From: Pyxidicoccus parkwaysis
GTDB taxonomy: Bacteria; Myxococcota; Myxococcia; Myxococcales; Myxococcaceae
Length of the DNA: 64,000 nt
Assembly: GCF_017301735.1 (NCBI RefSeq)
Contig: NZ_CP071090.1
Location: 1,798,001 to 1,862,000, forward strand
Reading direction: 5' to 3'
Shown here: positions 29,387-37,952 of the stretch, piece after piece
Layout: each line of letters opens with the position of its first letter
How positions within the stretch are numbered: position 1 is the stretch's first letter
Translations under genes and position numbers: made by a program
Notes under the pieces: model-generated
Databases searched by the model: none
The model's input: the letters and a program-made list of their open reading frames with translations, nothing else
Told to the model about the DNA's origin: nothing

Positions 29387-30156
29387 GGCTTGAGCAGCAC
29401 CCAGTGCGCCTGTTCACCCGGCACGTCGAGCGGCGCCATGTGCTCCACCTCGCCGTTGGCCGCTTCGAAGGACCGCCGCGCCGACTCCATCAGCGCGTCC
29501 ATCTTGAGCGGCGTGTCCGTCAGCACCAGCACCACGCGCTCGGCGCCGGAGCCCGTCAGCTCCCAGCTGTCCGGCAGCCAGTGCATGTCCGCGCCGGGCT
29601 CCACCGGCAGGCTCTCGCCGGACTCGGGGTGCAGCGGCGTCACCTCGCCGATGGCATCCACCGACAGCGCCGCGACGTAGCGGTGCTCGTGCGGCTTGTA
29701 GCCCAGCATCACCCGCTCGCCTTCCTCCAGCGCCTCGGGCGCGTCCGTGCGCGCCTCGCGCTGCGGGCCCACGCCTCCGCCGATGCGCAGCTCCGCCACC
29801 GCGCCGCCGCCCTTGATGCCATTGCGCCCGTGCTCGCCGCCATTCAGCAGGGGCCGGGCCAGGAGCACCACCAGCACCGAGGCGGCCATGGCCACCGTCG
29901 TGGCCACCCAGCGGCGGGGCGGCGTGCGGAAGGACTCGCTGCGCTTCTGCCGCTGCGCCGCGCGCTCCACGCCGGCCTCGAAGTGCTCGAAGGGGACTTC
30001 CGCCTCGAAGCGGGCCTGCTCGTGCTCGAGTCCGCGCAGGGTGGCGCCGCAAGCCGTGCAGGAGGCCGCGTGGGCGCGGGCACGGGCGGCCTCGGCGGCG
30101 GCCAGGTCCCCGGCGCTCAGGCGGCGCAATGTCCACTCCGACTCGTGCGCGCTCAT
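29383..30156 (-). CDS. Zinc-binding transmembrane anti-sigma factor
   Basis: The 257-residue protein has the anti-sigma ZAS motif HAASCTAC (His29, Cys33, Cys36) in its cytoplasmic N-terminus. One membrane helix spans about 84-104 (VATTVAMAASVLVVLLARPL), followed by a periplasmic domain ending VLVLTDTPLKMDALMESARR and then EHMAPLDVPGEQAHWVLLKP. That C-terminal part resembles DUF4384-type domains often found with caspase-like proteins, a likeness I rate as moderate. ATG 30156 overlaps the sigma stop by 4 bases, and its own stop overlaps the caspase start by 4 bases. It should hold the sigma factor inactive until an envelope signal arrives. Proteolysis or a conformational change in the periplasmic domain is the usual trigger. 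Confidence 0.88.
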   Translation of the reverse strand: MSAHESEWTLRRLSAGDLAAAEAARARAHAASCTACGATLRGLEHEQARFEAEVPFEHFEAGVERAAQRQKRSESFRTPPRRWVATTVAMAASVLVVLLARPLLNGGEHGRNGIKGGGAVAELRIGGGVGPQREARTDAPEALEEGERVMLGYKPHEHRYVAALSVDAIGEVTPLHPESGESLPVEPGADMHWLPDSWELTGSGAERVVLVLTDTPLKMDALMESARRSFEAANGEVEHMAPLDVPGEQAHWVLLKP

Positions 30157-30695
30157 CGGACCCTCAGCTCCTCTCCGCCCAATTCGGCGAAGCGCTCCAG
30201 CCTCTTGCGGATGGTGGGGACCGAGCGCCCGAGCGCCGCCGCCACCTCTTCCAGCGTCATCCCGTCCACGTGGTAGTGCACCACCGCCGCCTGCGTCTCC
30301 ACGTCCACCTTCGCCAGCAGCCGACGTATCAAATCCCGCGTCTCCAGCTCGCCCGCGCCGCCGTGCCCCTCGGAGCGCGCCGCCGCGTCCCGCTCGAACC
30401 ATTGCCTCCAGCTCGCGCGCTCCGAGCGGAGCTGGTTGAGGCAGTGGTTGGTCGCAATCTTCATCAACCACGTCAATGGCGACGACTCCGCGCGGAAGTC
30501 GTCGCCGTGGGTGAGGGCGCGGGCGAAGACGTCGTGCATCGCGTCCTCCGCCTTCGTCGCGTCCTTCAGCAGATAGCGGCAGCGACCCAGCACGCTGCCG
30601 CCGTACTTCGAATACAGCTCGCGGAGCAGGGCACGCCGGTCCTGGGGGTGGCCACCCTGAATCACCTTGAGGACCGGCTGGCTCGTTCCCGTCAC
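30153..30695 (-). CDS. ECF-type RNA polymerase sigma factor
   Basis: The 180-residue protein has region 2 (about 25-90; AEDAMHDVFARALTHGDDFR, TWLMKIATNHCLNQLRSERA) and region 4 (about 125-175; GMTLEEVAAALGRSVPTIRK followed by RLERF), without a region 3, as in extracytoplasmic-function sigma factors. It starts at GTG 30695, without a clear ribosome site, and stops in an ATGA overlap with the anti-sigma gene. ECF factors usually read their own promoter, so autoregulation of the operon from upstream of lipoprotein A is expected, but I could not define the -35/-10 pair by eye. Confidence 0.93.
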   Translation of the reverse strand: MTGTSQPVLKVIQGGHPQDRRALLRELYSKYGGSVLGRCRYLLKDATKAEDAMHDVFARALTHGDDFRAESSPLTWLMKIATNHCLNQLRSERASWRQWFERDAAARSEGHGGAGELETRDLIRRLLAKVDVETQAAVVHYHVDGMTLEEVAAALGRSVPTIRKRLERFAELGGEELRVR

Positions 30696-30720
30696 GCGAC
30701 GCAGCCTACCGCGAGCCGCG

Positions 30721-31701
30721 TCACGGCGTGGAGTAGACGGCGGTGCTGAAGTTGCCGCAGGCGTTCACCGCCCCGTACCCGAGGGCCGGGTTGAAGCTGA
30801 CGATGAAGTACACGCTGAGGAAGTTGCTGTCCCAGCACTCGCTCAGCGAAGCCTTGCTGAACAGGTCGCCGCCCGACAGCTCGATATCCGAGCGGCCAGC
30901 CCCGGTGGACTCCCAGCGGCTCTTGATGGCCAGCGTCTCCTTCGCCGGGCGCGCCGGGTCGGTGTCGATGTTCTTGTGGACGACGAAGTCCAGCTCGCCG
31001 CCCGCGCCCTGCGCCTGCTTGAAGCTGTAGCTCGCGTCGACGCGCGAGCTGGTCTCGTTGTCGCGAATCTGCTGGAACTCCGCCTGCACCGACGCCACCG
31101 CCGACGCGGAGGTGCGCGAGTAGCTGATGTCCGCGGTGCCCATGTCGTTCTGGTTGGCGCCGGGCAGCGTGCGGCTCTTGTCCCAGTCGATGAGGAACTC
31201 GCCGGAGCCGTAGCCCTTCACGCGCTCGCCATTCGCATCCACCGCCGCCGTGTGCGAGCCGGACAGCACCGTCACGAAGGCCGAGTCATCCGCCGTCTTC
31301 GCCTTGCCCTCCAGGTTCCACGAGTACGTGTTGTCATCCGTGCGCGTGACGGTCAGCTTCCACGTCACCGCGCTGAGCGAGTCCGTGTGCGGGCCCCACA
31401 CCGCCACGTCCCCTTCGATGGAGGACGGCGGGTTCTTCACAATCTCCTCGATGAGGTTCAGCACCCAGAGCGTGCCGCCGTTCACCGTCACCGCCGCGCC
31501 CACGGTGAGCTGGTAGTACTCCGCCGTCTGGCCCTGCCCGTAGTACGCCGAGGTCAGCCCCTGGCCGTTCTTCTTCGGCGACTTCACCTCCACCATCTCC
31601 TTGGTGGGGAGGCCCTCGCGGAAGGAGTCCTCGTCGTTGTTCTTCGCGGAGTCACAGCCGGCGAACAGGAGGGCGGCACACAGCAGGCTCTTGCGCAGCA
31701 T
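30721..31701 (-). CDS. Lipoprotein A of the caspase operon
   Basis: The 326-residue product has a lipoprotein signal (MLRKSLLCAALLFAGC, Cys16) followed by DSAKNNDEDSFREGLPTKE. The body is strand-rich (VAVWGPHTDSLSAVTWKLTV, TYSWNLEGKAK, SGSHTAAVDANGERVKGYGS). The end, KSRWESTGAGRSDIELSGGD ... SECWDSN ... NPALGYGAVNACGNFSTA, has the same skeleton as lipoprotein B. It ends 25 bases before the sigma start, so it is probably the first gene of the five-gene operon. Possible roles are the sensor partner or the substrate of the caspase, both speculative. The upstream leader holds a hairpin at 31721-31737. Confidence 0.8.
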   Translation of the reverse strand: MLRKSLLCAALLFAGCDSAKNNDEDSFREGLPTKEMVEVKSPKKNGQGLTSAYYGQGQTAEYYQLTVGAAVTVNGGTLWVLNLIEEIVKNPPSSIEGDVAVWGPHTDSLSAVTWKLTVTRTDDNTYSWNLEGKAKTADDSAFVTVLSGSHTAAVDANGERVKGYGSGEFLIDWDKSRTLPGANQNDMGTADISYSRTSASAVASVQAEFQQIRDNETSSRVDASYSFKQAQGAGGELDFVVHKNIDTDPARPAKETLAIKSRWESTGAGRSDIELSGGDLFSKASLSECWDSNFLSVYFIVSFNPALGYGAVNACGNFSTAVYSTP

Positions 31702-31720
31702 GGGTCTTCGTCCTTTCGGG

Positions 31721-31737
31721 CGGCCCCTGGAGGGCCG
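31721..31737 (-). promoter_or_regulatory. Hairpin in the leader of the caspase operon
   Basis: Perfect 6-bp inverted repeat CGGCCC-N5-GGGCCG starts 20 bases upstream of the lipoprotein A start codon, in the divergent interval with the nucleotidyltransferase-like gene. No T tract follows. It could be a leader structure or an operator. Confidence 0.35.
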
Positions 31738-31909
31738 TTCAGCAACGTGTTCGCCCCAATGGACACAGCCCCGCCGGAAAACAGAAAAGGCGCCCGGCTG
31801 GCTGGGGAAAGCTTTGGGAATTCAACAGCTTGGAGGCTGGCTGTCCGCCCCCCAGGCATTTTCACCCGGCCTTCGCACGGCGGAAATCCGCCATCCCTAC
31901 CTTTCGCGC

Positions 31910-32767
31910 ATGGAACAGAGACACCCCAACCATCCCGGGGAGATGGGCACGGACGCCACGCTGGCCGAGCGAGACCGCGCTCCGGATGAAATCAACGCGC
32001 GCGCACGGGCGATTGGGCTTCTGGTCGACGCGGGGGTGCCCTTCGTCGTGGGCGGTGCGTACGCGTATGCGACGTACACCGGCATCTACCGCGACACGAA
32101 GGATTTGGACCTCTTCCCGCGCAAGCGCGACGCGCTCAAGGCGCTCGAGGTGCTGGAGAAGGACGGCTGGCGCACCGAGCGCGCGGACGAGGTGTGGATC
32201 TACAAGGCCTACAAGGGCGACTACTTCGTCGACTTCATCTTCTCGTCCGGCAACGGCGTGGCGGTGGTGGATGACGAGTGGTTCACCTACGCGCGCTCCT
32301 GCACCATCTTCGGGCACCAGTGTCTGGTGGCGCCCGCGGAGGAGATGATCTGGTCCAAGGCCTTCGTGAACGAGCGCGAGCGGTATGACGGCTCGGACGT
32401 GAATCACCTCATCCTGAAGGCGGGGCGGGACATGGACTGGGAGCGGCTGATGCGCCGCTTCGACCGGTACTGGGAGGTGCTGCTCAGCCACCTGATGATG
32501 TTCCGATTCGCCTATCCGTCAGAGCGAGACCTGGTCCCCGACTGGGTGATGGCGGAGCTGATGAGCCGCACGCTGCACACCATCCGCGAGGGGCGCTGGG
32601 AGGACAAGCTGTGCCGGGGGAATCTCATCTCGCGGGTGAACTACCACGTGGACATCCACCACTGGGGCTTCCGCGACGGGCGGGTCTGGGACGAGAACGA
32701 ACGACAGCAGGGAGACGAGCGTGGCGCGCGATCCGAGCTCGAAAATTCGGTTGGCGGCAGTCGGTGA
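31910..32767 (+). CDS. Nucleotidyltransferase-fold protein
   Basis: The 285-residue protein shows GGAYAYATYTGIYRDTKDLD continuing LF, the GG ... DxD pattern of the nucleotidyltransferase superfamily (as in AbiEii or 'nucleotidyl transferase of unknown function' groups). VDFIFSSGNG supplies a candidate third acidic residue in VDF. The C-terminal half is helical with aromatic clusters (LSHLMMFRFAYPSE, SRVNYHVDIHHWGFRDGR). Substrate is unknown. ATG 31910 has no ribosome site; TACCTT lies six bases upstream and may be the -10 of a leaderless mRNA. The 3' end overlaps the phosphoesterase gene by 47 bases in another frame, so the two should be coupled. Confidence 0.75.
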   Translation: MEQRHPNHPGEMGTDATLAERDRAPDEINARARAIGLLVDAGVPFVVGGAYAYATYTGIYRDTKDLDLFPRKRDALKALEVLEKDGWRTERADEVWIYKAYKGDYFVDFIFSSGNGVAVVDDEWFTYARSCTIFGHQCLVAPAEEMIWSKAFVNERERYDGSDVNHLILKAGRDMDWERLMRRFDRYWEVLLSHLMMFRFAYPSERDLVPDWVMAELMSRTLHTIREGRWEDKLCRGNLISRVNYHVDIHHWGFRDGRVWDENERQQGDERGARSELENSVGGSR

Positions 32768-33455
32768 CCTTCACTGCCGCGAGGACCAACACGGACGCTT
32801 CCGACAGCTCGTCAAACAGGTGAACGCCACGGCGGACCTGCTCGTGCTGTGCGGGGACCTCACCGACAGGGGAATGCTCGAGGAGGGGAAGGTGCTCGCG
32901 GAGGAGTTGTCCGCGCTGCGCGTGCCGTGCGCGGCGGTGCTGGGCAACCACGACTACGAGCACAATCTATCCAAGGAGCTCTGCACCGAGCTGGCCAAGG
33001 CGGGCGTGCACCTGCTCGACGGGGACCACTTCATCTTCGAGAAGGTGCTGGGCGTGGCGGGGGTGAAGGGCTTCGGCGGTGGGTTCGGCAACGCGACGTT
33101 GCAGGCCTTCGGTGAAGGACAGACGAAGTCCTTCGTGCAGGAGGCGGTGCACGAGTCGCTCAAGCTGGAGGCCGCGCTGAGCCACCTCGACACGGAGAAG
33201 AAGGTGGTCATCATGCATTACTCCCCGGTGCCGGAGACGCTGGACGGGGAGAACATCGAAATCCGCCCGTTCCTCGGGACGAGCCGTCTGTCGATGCCGA
33301 TTGACCACTACGGCGCCGAGGCCGTCTTCCACGGGCATGCGCACCACGGGACGCGACTCGGAAAGACGAAGAGCGGCATCCCCGTCTACAACGTGGCGAT
33401 GCCGCTGTTGGCGAAGCACACCCCGGACCAGCGGTACGTGTTGTTGGAGGTGTAG
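32721..33455 (+). CDS. Calcineurin-like metallophosphoesterase
   Basis: The 244-residue protein has the metal-site motifs in order: GDLH at about 15, GDLTDRG, GNHDYEH, then H in VIMHYSP and GHAHHG near the end. This is the classic di-metal phosphoesterase signature. Substrate is not predictable. It starts at GTG 32721 with GGGAG seven bases upstream, inside the 3' end of the nucleotidyltransferase-like gene. Such a pairing suggests that one enzyme adds and the other removes a nucleotide or phosphate group, which is inference from order only. Confidence 0.9.
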   Translation: MARDPSSKIRLAAVGDLHCREDQHGRFRQLVKQVNATADLLVLCGDLTDRGMLEEGKVLAEELSALRVPCAAVLGNHDYEHNLSKELCTELAKAGVHLLDGDHFIFEKVLGVAGVKGFGGGFGNATLQAFGEGQTKSFVQEAVHESLKLEAALSHLDTEKKVVIMHYSPVPETLDGENIEIRPFLGTSRLSMPIDHYGAEAVFHGHAHHGTRLGKTKSGIPVYNVAMPLLAKHTPDQRYVLLEV

Positions 33456-33497
33456 GCGGCGCATGCAATGGGCGGCGGGGGTAGACGTAGTGCCCCC

Positions 33498-34373
33498 ATG
33501 CTGCGCATCTCGGCCGTCTCGAAGACCTACCCGAATGGCGTGCGTGCCCTTCAGGGCATCGACCTGACGATTGAGCGGGGCCTGTTCGGGCTCCTCGGGC
33601 CGAATGGCGCGGGGAAGTCCACGCTCATGCGCATCCTCGCCACGCTCCAGACGCCGGATGCGGGGCAGCTCACCTTCGACGGGGCCGACGTGCTCGCGGA
33701 CCCACGAGGCCACCGGCGGCGCCTGGGCTATCTGCCCCAGGACTTCGGCGTGTACCCCGGCGTGTCGGCGTCCGAGCTGCTGGACCACCTGGGCGTGCTC
33801 AAGGGGCTGACGGACCGGCGCGCGCGGCGCGAGCAGGTGGACGCGCTGCTGCAACAGACGAACCTGTATGCGCACCGCAAGAAGGCCGTCAGCGGCTTCT
33901 CCGGAGGCATGCGGCAGCGCTTCGGAATCGCGCAGGCGCTGCTGGGCAACCCGCGCATGCTCATCGTCGACGAGCCCACCGCCGGACTGGACCCGGAGGA
34001 GCGCAACCGGTTCCACAACCTGCTGAGCGAGGTGGGAGAGAACGTCGTGGTGCTGCTGTCCACGCACATCGTCGAGGACGTGCGCCAGCTCTGCCCCCGC
34101 ATGGCCATCCTGTCCGGAGGCCGCGTGCTGCGGGAGGGCGCGCCCGAGACGCTCGTCGCGGAGCTGAAGAGTCGCGTGTGGCGCAGGACGGTGGAGAAGC
34201 ACGAGGTCGCAGGCCACCGTGCGTCGTTGAACGTGCTCTCCACGCAGCTCTCCGGAGGAAAGACGGCGCTGCGCGTGTTGGCGGAGGCGTCACCGGGCCC
34301 GGGGTTCGAGCGGGTGTCGCCCGATTTGGAAGACGTCTACTTCTCCGCCCTGTCCGGGCGCACCGCGAGCTGA
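33498..34373 (+). CDS. ABC transporter ATP-binding protein, partner of the M1-permease fusion
   Basis: The 291-residue ATPase has Walker A GLLGPNGAGKSTL, Q-loop LGYLPQDFGVYPG, signature SGFSGGMRQRFG, Walker B MLIVDEPTAGLDPEE and switch His STHIVEDV, the layout of ABC-2-type exporters. ATG 33498 has no ribosome site. TAGACG lies ten bases upstream and may drive a leaderless mRNA. The permease-peptidase fusion starts 9 bases after its stop. Together they form a dedicated transporter whose cargo is unknown. Confidence 0.95.
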   Translation: MLRISAVSKTYPNGVRALQGIDLTIERGLFGLLGPNGAGKSTLMRILATLQTPDAGQLTFDGADVLADPRGHRRRLGYLPQDFGVYPGVSASELLDHLGVLKGLTDRRARREQVDALLQQTNLYAHRKKAVSGFSGGMRQRFGIAQALLGNPRMLIVDEPTAGLDPEERNRFHNLLSEVGENVVVLLSTHIVEDVRQLCPRMAILSGGRVLREGAPETLVAELKSRVWRRTVEKHEVAGHRASLNVLSTQLSGGKTALRVLAEASPGPGFERVSPDLEDVYFSALSGRTAS

Positions 34374-34382
34374 GGGGACGTC

Positions 34383-37300
34383 ATGCTCGGCGAGGTGCTT
34401 CGTTTCGAGTGGCGCTACCAGACGCGCCAGGCCGGCTTCTTCGTGGCCGTCGCCGCCTTCCTGGGGCTGGCCTTCGTGTTCGTCGGCACGGGCTATGGCC
34501 CGGACAACGTGCACATCAACTCGCCGTACTCCGTCATGCAGTCCATGGGGTTGCTGTCGCTGTTCTCCATCTTCGCGCTCGGCCTGTTCTGTGCGAACGC
34601 GGCGCTGCGCGACAGCGAGCACAAGATGGAGGAGCTCGTCTTCGCCACGTCCATTGGCAAGCTCACGTACCTGTCCGCGAGATTCTCGGGCGCGCTGCTG
34701 GCCGCGCTCACCGTGTTCGCGGTGACGGCGGTGGGATTGATGGTGGCGCCGCACCTTCTCACCGTGGACCCGGAGCGGGTGGGGGACACGGAGGTGCTGC
34801 GCTACGCGTGGGCGCTGGCGGTGATGGTGCTGCCCAATCTGTTGTTCGCGGCCTCGCTGCTGTTCGCCGTCTCCGTGCTGACTCGGAGCGCGCTGGCCAG
34901 CTACGTCGGAGCCGTCTTCCTCTACGCGCTGTACTTCGTGGGCTCGCTGCTGGGGAACTCGCCGCTGATGGCGGGGGCCGCGCCGCAGACCGCGGAGTCC
35001 CTGGCGCGCTCGGCGTTGTTGGACCCGTTCGGACTGTCCGCGTTCTTCGCGCAGACGCAGTACTGGACGGAGGCCGAGCGCAACACGCGGCTGCTCGCGC
35101 TGGACGGGCCGTTCCTGGTCAACCGCGTGTTGTGGCTGGGTGTCTCGGTCTGTGTGCTCGGGTTCGTCTACAAGGTGTTTGCCTTCCGTGTTGCCGCCGG
35201 CTCGAAGACTGGCAGGGAAGTGAAGGAGGACAGTGCTTCCGCTTCGTCCACGTACCGGCCAGTAGAGAGCCAGGTCAGCGCGTGGGCCGCATTGCGGTCC
35301 TCCGTGGGGCTGGAGTCGCGGTACGTATTGAAGAGCGGGGCCTTCCTGTCGCTGCTCGCGCTGTGGCTCTTCGTGGTGGGCATGGAGGTCGTCGCGGGAA
35401 CGACGCGCGCGGAGTACGGCACTCGGTTGTTCCCCACGACGGGACTGCTGCTCCCGAACCTCCGCGAGGTGCTGTCCCTCATCGGCACCCTCACCGTCGT
35501 CTACTTCGGCGCCGAGTTGGTCTGGCGCGAGCGCGTCGTCCGCATGAGCGCGCTCCTCGACGCAACCCCCGTGGGCAGCGCGGTCTTCTACCTGTCCAAG
35601 CTGGTGGTGTTGGCCCTTCTGCTGCTCGTGCTCGCCGGCACGGCGGTGGGCCTCTCCATCCTGTTCCAGCTCTCACGCGGCTACACGCACGTGGAGCCGT
35701 GGCTGTACCTGTCCCTGCTGTACTTCACGGGGCTGCCGCTGCTGCTGTTCGCGGTGGCGGTGCTGTGGCTCCAGACGCTGAGCCCGAACCGCTACGTCGG
35801 CATGTTCCTGGCGCTGCTCCTGGCCCTCGCCCTCCGCCAGGGAGCGCGCGTGGGGCTGGAGCACGGGCTGCTGCGCTACGCGGGCGGACCTCCAGTGGGC
35901 TACTCGGACATGGATGGCTTCGGTGCCGCCGCCGAGTCCTTCTCCGCGTTCATGTTGTACTGGAGCGCATTCGCCGGCCTGCTGGGGCTCGTCACCTGTG
36001 GACTGTGGCAGCGCGGCGTCAGTCCTCCGCTTCGCGAGCGCCTCGCGGCCCTGCCTCGCGTGTGGGGACGGCGCGGCACCGTGGCCGCGGCCGTGTGCCT
36101 GGGCATTTTCGCAATCACAGGCGCTTTCATCTTCCACGGCACGAACGTGCTCAACCGTTACGAGACACGCTCGCAGCTCGACGACTGGAAGGCGGACTAC
36201 GAGAAGGCCTACCAGCGCTACGAGACGCTGCCCCAGCCTGGTGTCGTCGCCGTGAAGTGCAACGTCGACCTCTTCCCCCAGGAGCGGCGCTACCAGGTGA
36301 CGGGCACGTACCAACTGGAGAACCGCACCGCGGAGCCCGTCCAGACGGTCTGGGTCTCCGTGCAGCGCGACGTGAGCGTGGCCTCGCTGACGCTGGCGGA
36401 TGCGAAGCTGCGCAACCACGACGCGCGCTTCGGCATGTATGAGTTCAAGCTGGAGCGCCCGCTCATCCCCGGTGCGAGGACCGAGCTGGCCTTCGCCCTC
36501 GACGTCACACGACAGGGCCTCGACACCCAGGAGCCCGAGGCCTCCATCGTGGAGAACGGCTCGTTCATCTCCAACACCGAGGCGTTTCCAATCATCGGCT
36601 ACCGCAAGGGCTACGAGCTCCGGGACGAACGCGAGCGGCGCAAGCGGGGACTTCCCGAGGTGCCCGCCGCCGAAGGCGACCCCGAGAACGACCTGGAGCT
36701 CGAAGCGAGCAACAGCCAGCGCGTGTGGACCACGTTGGACGCGACGGTGTCCACGTCGGAGGACCAGCTCGCGGTGGCACCCGGTGTGTTGCGCCGCGAG
36801 TGGCGGGACGGTGGCCGCCGCTATTTCCACTACGTCATGTCGCGTCCCATGATGAACGGGTTCGCCTTCGTGTCCGCTCGCTATGCGGTGGCGAAGGTGA
36901 AGCACGGGAGCATCGACGTGGAGGTGTATTACCACCCCGCGCATGGCTACAACGTGGCCCGGATGCTGGTGGCGGCGACGCGCTCGCTGGATGTCTTCAG
37001 TGAGCAGTTCGGCCCCTACCGGCACGAGCAGCTCCGCATCGTGGAGGTGCCGTCCTACTGGAGCTTCGGCGCGCTCGCGCGCTCGAACACCATCTACTAC
37101 CCGGAGTACCGGGGCTTCGTGGCGGACGTGCGCGACACGGATGGCGTGGACCTCGTCACGCGGCGCATCGCGCACGAGGTGGCGCACCAGTGGTGGGGAG
37201 ACCAGGTGGATGCCGCGCCTGGGCCGGGTGCATCGACCCTCATCGAGTCACTGGCGAAGTACTCCGAGCAGCGCGTGGTGCAGGCGACGTACGGAGAGCC

Positions 37301-37952
37301 ACACCTGCGCCGGGTGCTGGCCTTCGACCTGGACCGATACCTGCGCGGACGCGCTTCCGAGGCCGCCGTGGAGCCGCCGCTCACCGGTGTGAAGGACCAG
37401 TCGTATCTGTATTACGGCAAGGGCGCGGTGGTGATGAATGCCCTGTCGGACCTGATGGGCGAGGCGGCGGTGAACCGCGCGCTGCGGACGTTCGTGAAGG
37501 AGCACGGGTTCCCGAACCCTCGGCCGACGTCGAAAGACCTCGTGGCCGCCCTGCACGCCGAGGCCTCCGAGGCGCACCACGCGCTCATTGACCAGTGGAT
37601 GGTGGAGGTCGTCCTCTACGACCTGAAGGTGGAGTCAGCGAACTACGAGCCGCTGGAGGACGGCCGCTACCGCGTCACTGCCCGGATTGCCGCGGGGAAG
37701 AAGGCCCGGCGCGGCGGTGAGGACGTCCCGCTGGAGCTGGACGAGGAGCTGGATGTCGCCGTGTTCTCCCAGGGCTCGGATGAGCCGCTGTACGCGGCGA
37801 AGCACCGCTTCACCGGCGCGCACACCGAGGTGTCCGTCATCGTGAAGGAGCGTCCCGCCTCCATCGCGGTGGACCCGTTCCTCCGGCGCGTCGAGCTGGA
37901 GAGGACAGACAACGTCCTCGGGCTCGTCACTGCTCCAGTCCCAGCTCGGTGA
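34383..37952 (+). CDS. ABC-2 permease fused to an M1-family aminopeptidase
   Basis: This 1189-residue protein joins two units. Residues 1 to about 600 hold about 12 hydrophobic segments of two ABC-2 permease halves (GFFVAVAAFLGLAFVFV, VVYFGAELVWRERV, LYLSLLYFTGLPLLLFAVAV). From about 650 an M1 metallopeptidase region begins, with the zinc motif HEVAHQWWGD (His931, Glu932, His935), third ligand Glu955 in LIESLAKYSE and an aromatic Tyr-rich YLYYGKGAVVMNAL. The His-to-Glu spacing is 19 residues, as in the known permease-M1 group, rather than the 18 of classical M1 enzymes. It probably exports a peptide or trims extracytoplasmic peptides at the membrane. The gene overlaps the convergent S9 gene by 26 bases. 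Confidence 0.9.
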   Translation: MLGEVLRFEWRYQTRQAGFFVAVAAFLGLAFVFVGTGYGPDNVHINSPYSVMQSMGLLSLFSIFALGLFCANAALRDSEHKMEELVFATSIGKLTYLSARFSGALLAALTVFAVTAVGLMVAPHLLTVDPERVGDTEVLRYAWALAVMVLPNLLFAASLLFAVSVLTRSALASYVGAVFLYALYFVGSLLGNSPLMAGAAPQTAESLARSALLDPFGLSAFFAQTQYWTEAERNTRLLALDGPFLVNRVLWLGVSVCVLGFVYKVFAFRVAAGSKTGREVKEDSASASSTYRPVESQVSAWAALRSSVGLESRYVLKSGAFLSLLALWLFVVGMEVVAGTTRAEYGTRLFPTTGLLLPNLREVLSLIGTLTVVYFGAELVWRERVVRMSALLDATPVGSAVFYLSKLVVLALLLLVLAGTAVGLSILFQLSRGYTHVEPWLYLSLLYFTGLPLLLFAVAVLWLQTLSPNRYVGMFLALLLALALRQGARVGLEHGLLRYAGGPPVGYSDMDGFGAAAESFSAFMLYWSAFAGLLGLVTCGLWQRGVSPPLRERLAALPRVWGRRGTVAAAVCLGIFAITGAFIFHGTNVLNRYETRSQLDDWKADYEKAYQRYETLPQPGVVAVKCNVDLFPQERRYQVTGTYQLENRTAEPVQTVWVSVQRDVSVASLTLADAKLRNHDARFGMYEFKLERPLIPGARTELAFALDVTRQGLDTQEPEASIVENGSFISNTEAFPIIGYRKGYELRDERERRKRGLPEVPAAEGDPENDLELEASNSQRVWTTLDATVSTSEDQLAVAPGVLRREWRDGGRRYFHYVMSRPMMNGFAFVSARYAVAKVKHGSIDVEVYYHPAHGYNVARMLVAATRSLDVFSEQFGPYRHEQLRIVEVPSYWSFGALARSNTIYYPEYRGFVADVRDTDGVDLVTRRIAHEVAHQWWGDQVDAAPGPGASTLIESLAKYSEQRVVQATYGEPHLRRVLAFDLDRYLRGRASEAAVEPPLTGVKDQSYLYYGKGAVVMNALSDLMGEAAVNRALRTFVKEHGFPNPRPTSKDLVAALHAEASEAHHALIDQWMVEVVLYDLKVESANYEPLEDGRYRVTARIAAGKKARRGGEDVPLELDEELDVAVFSQGSDEPLYAAKHRFTGAHTEVSVIVKERPASIAVDPFLRRVELERTDNVLGLVTAPVPAR

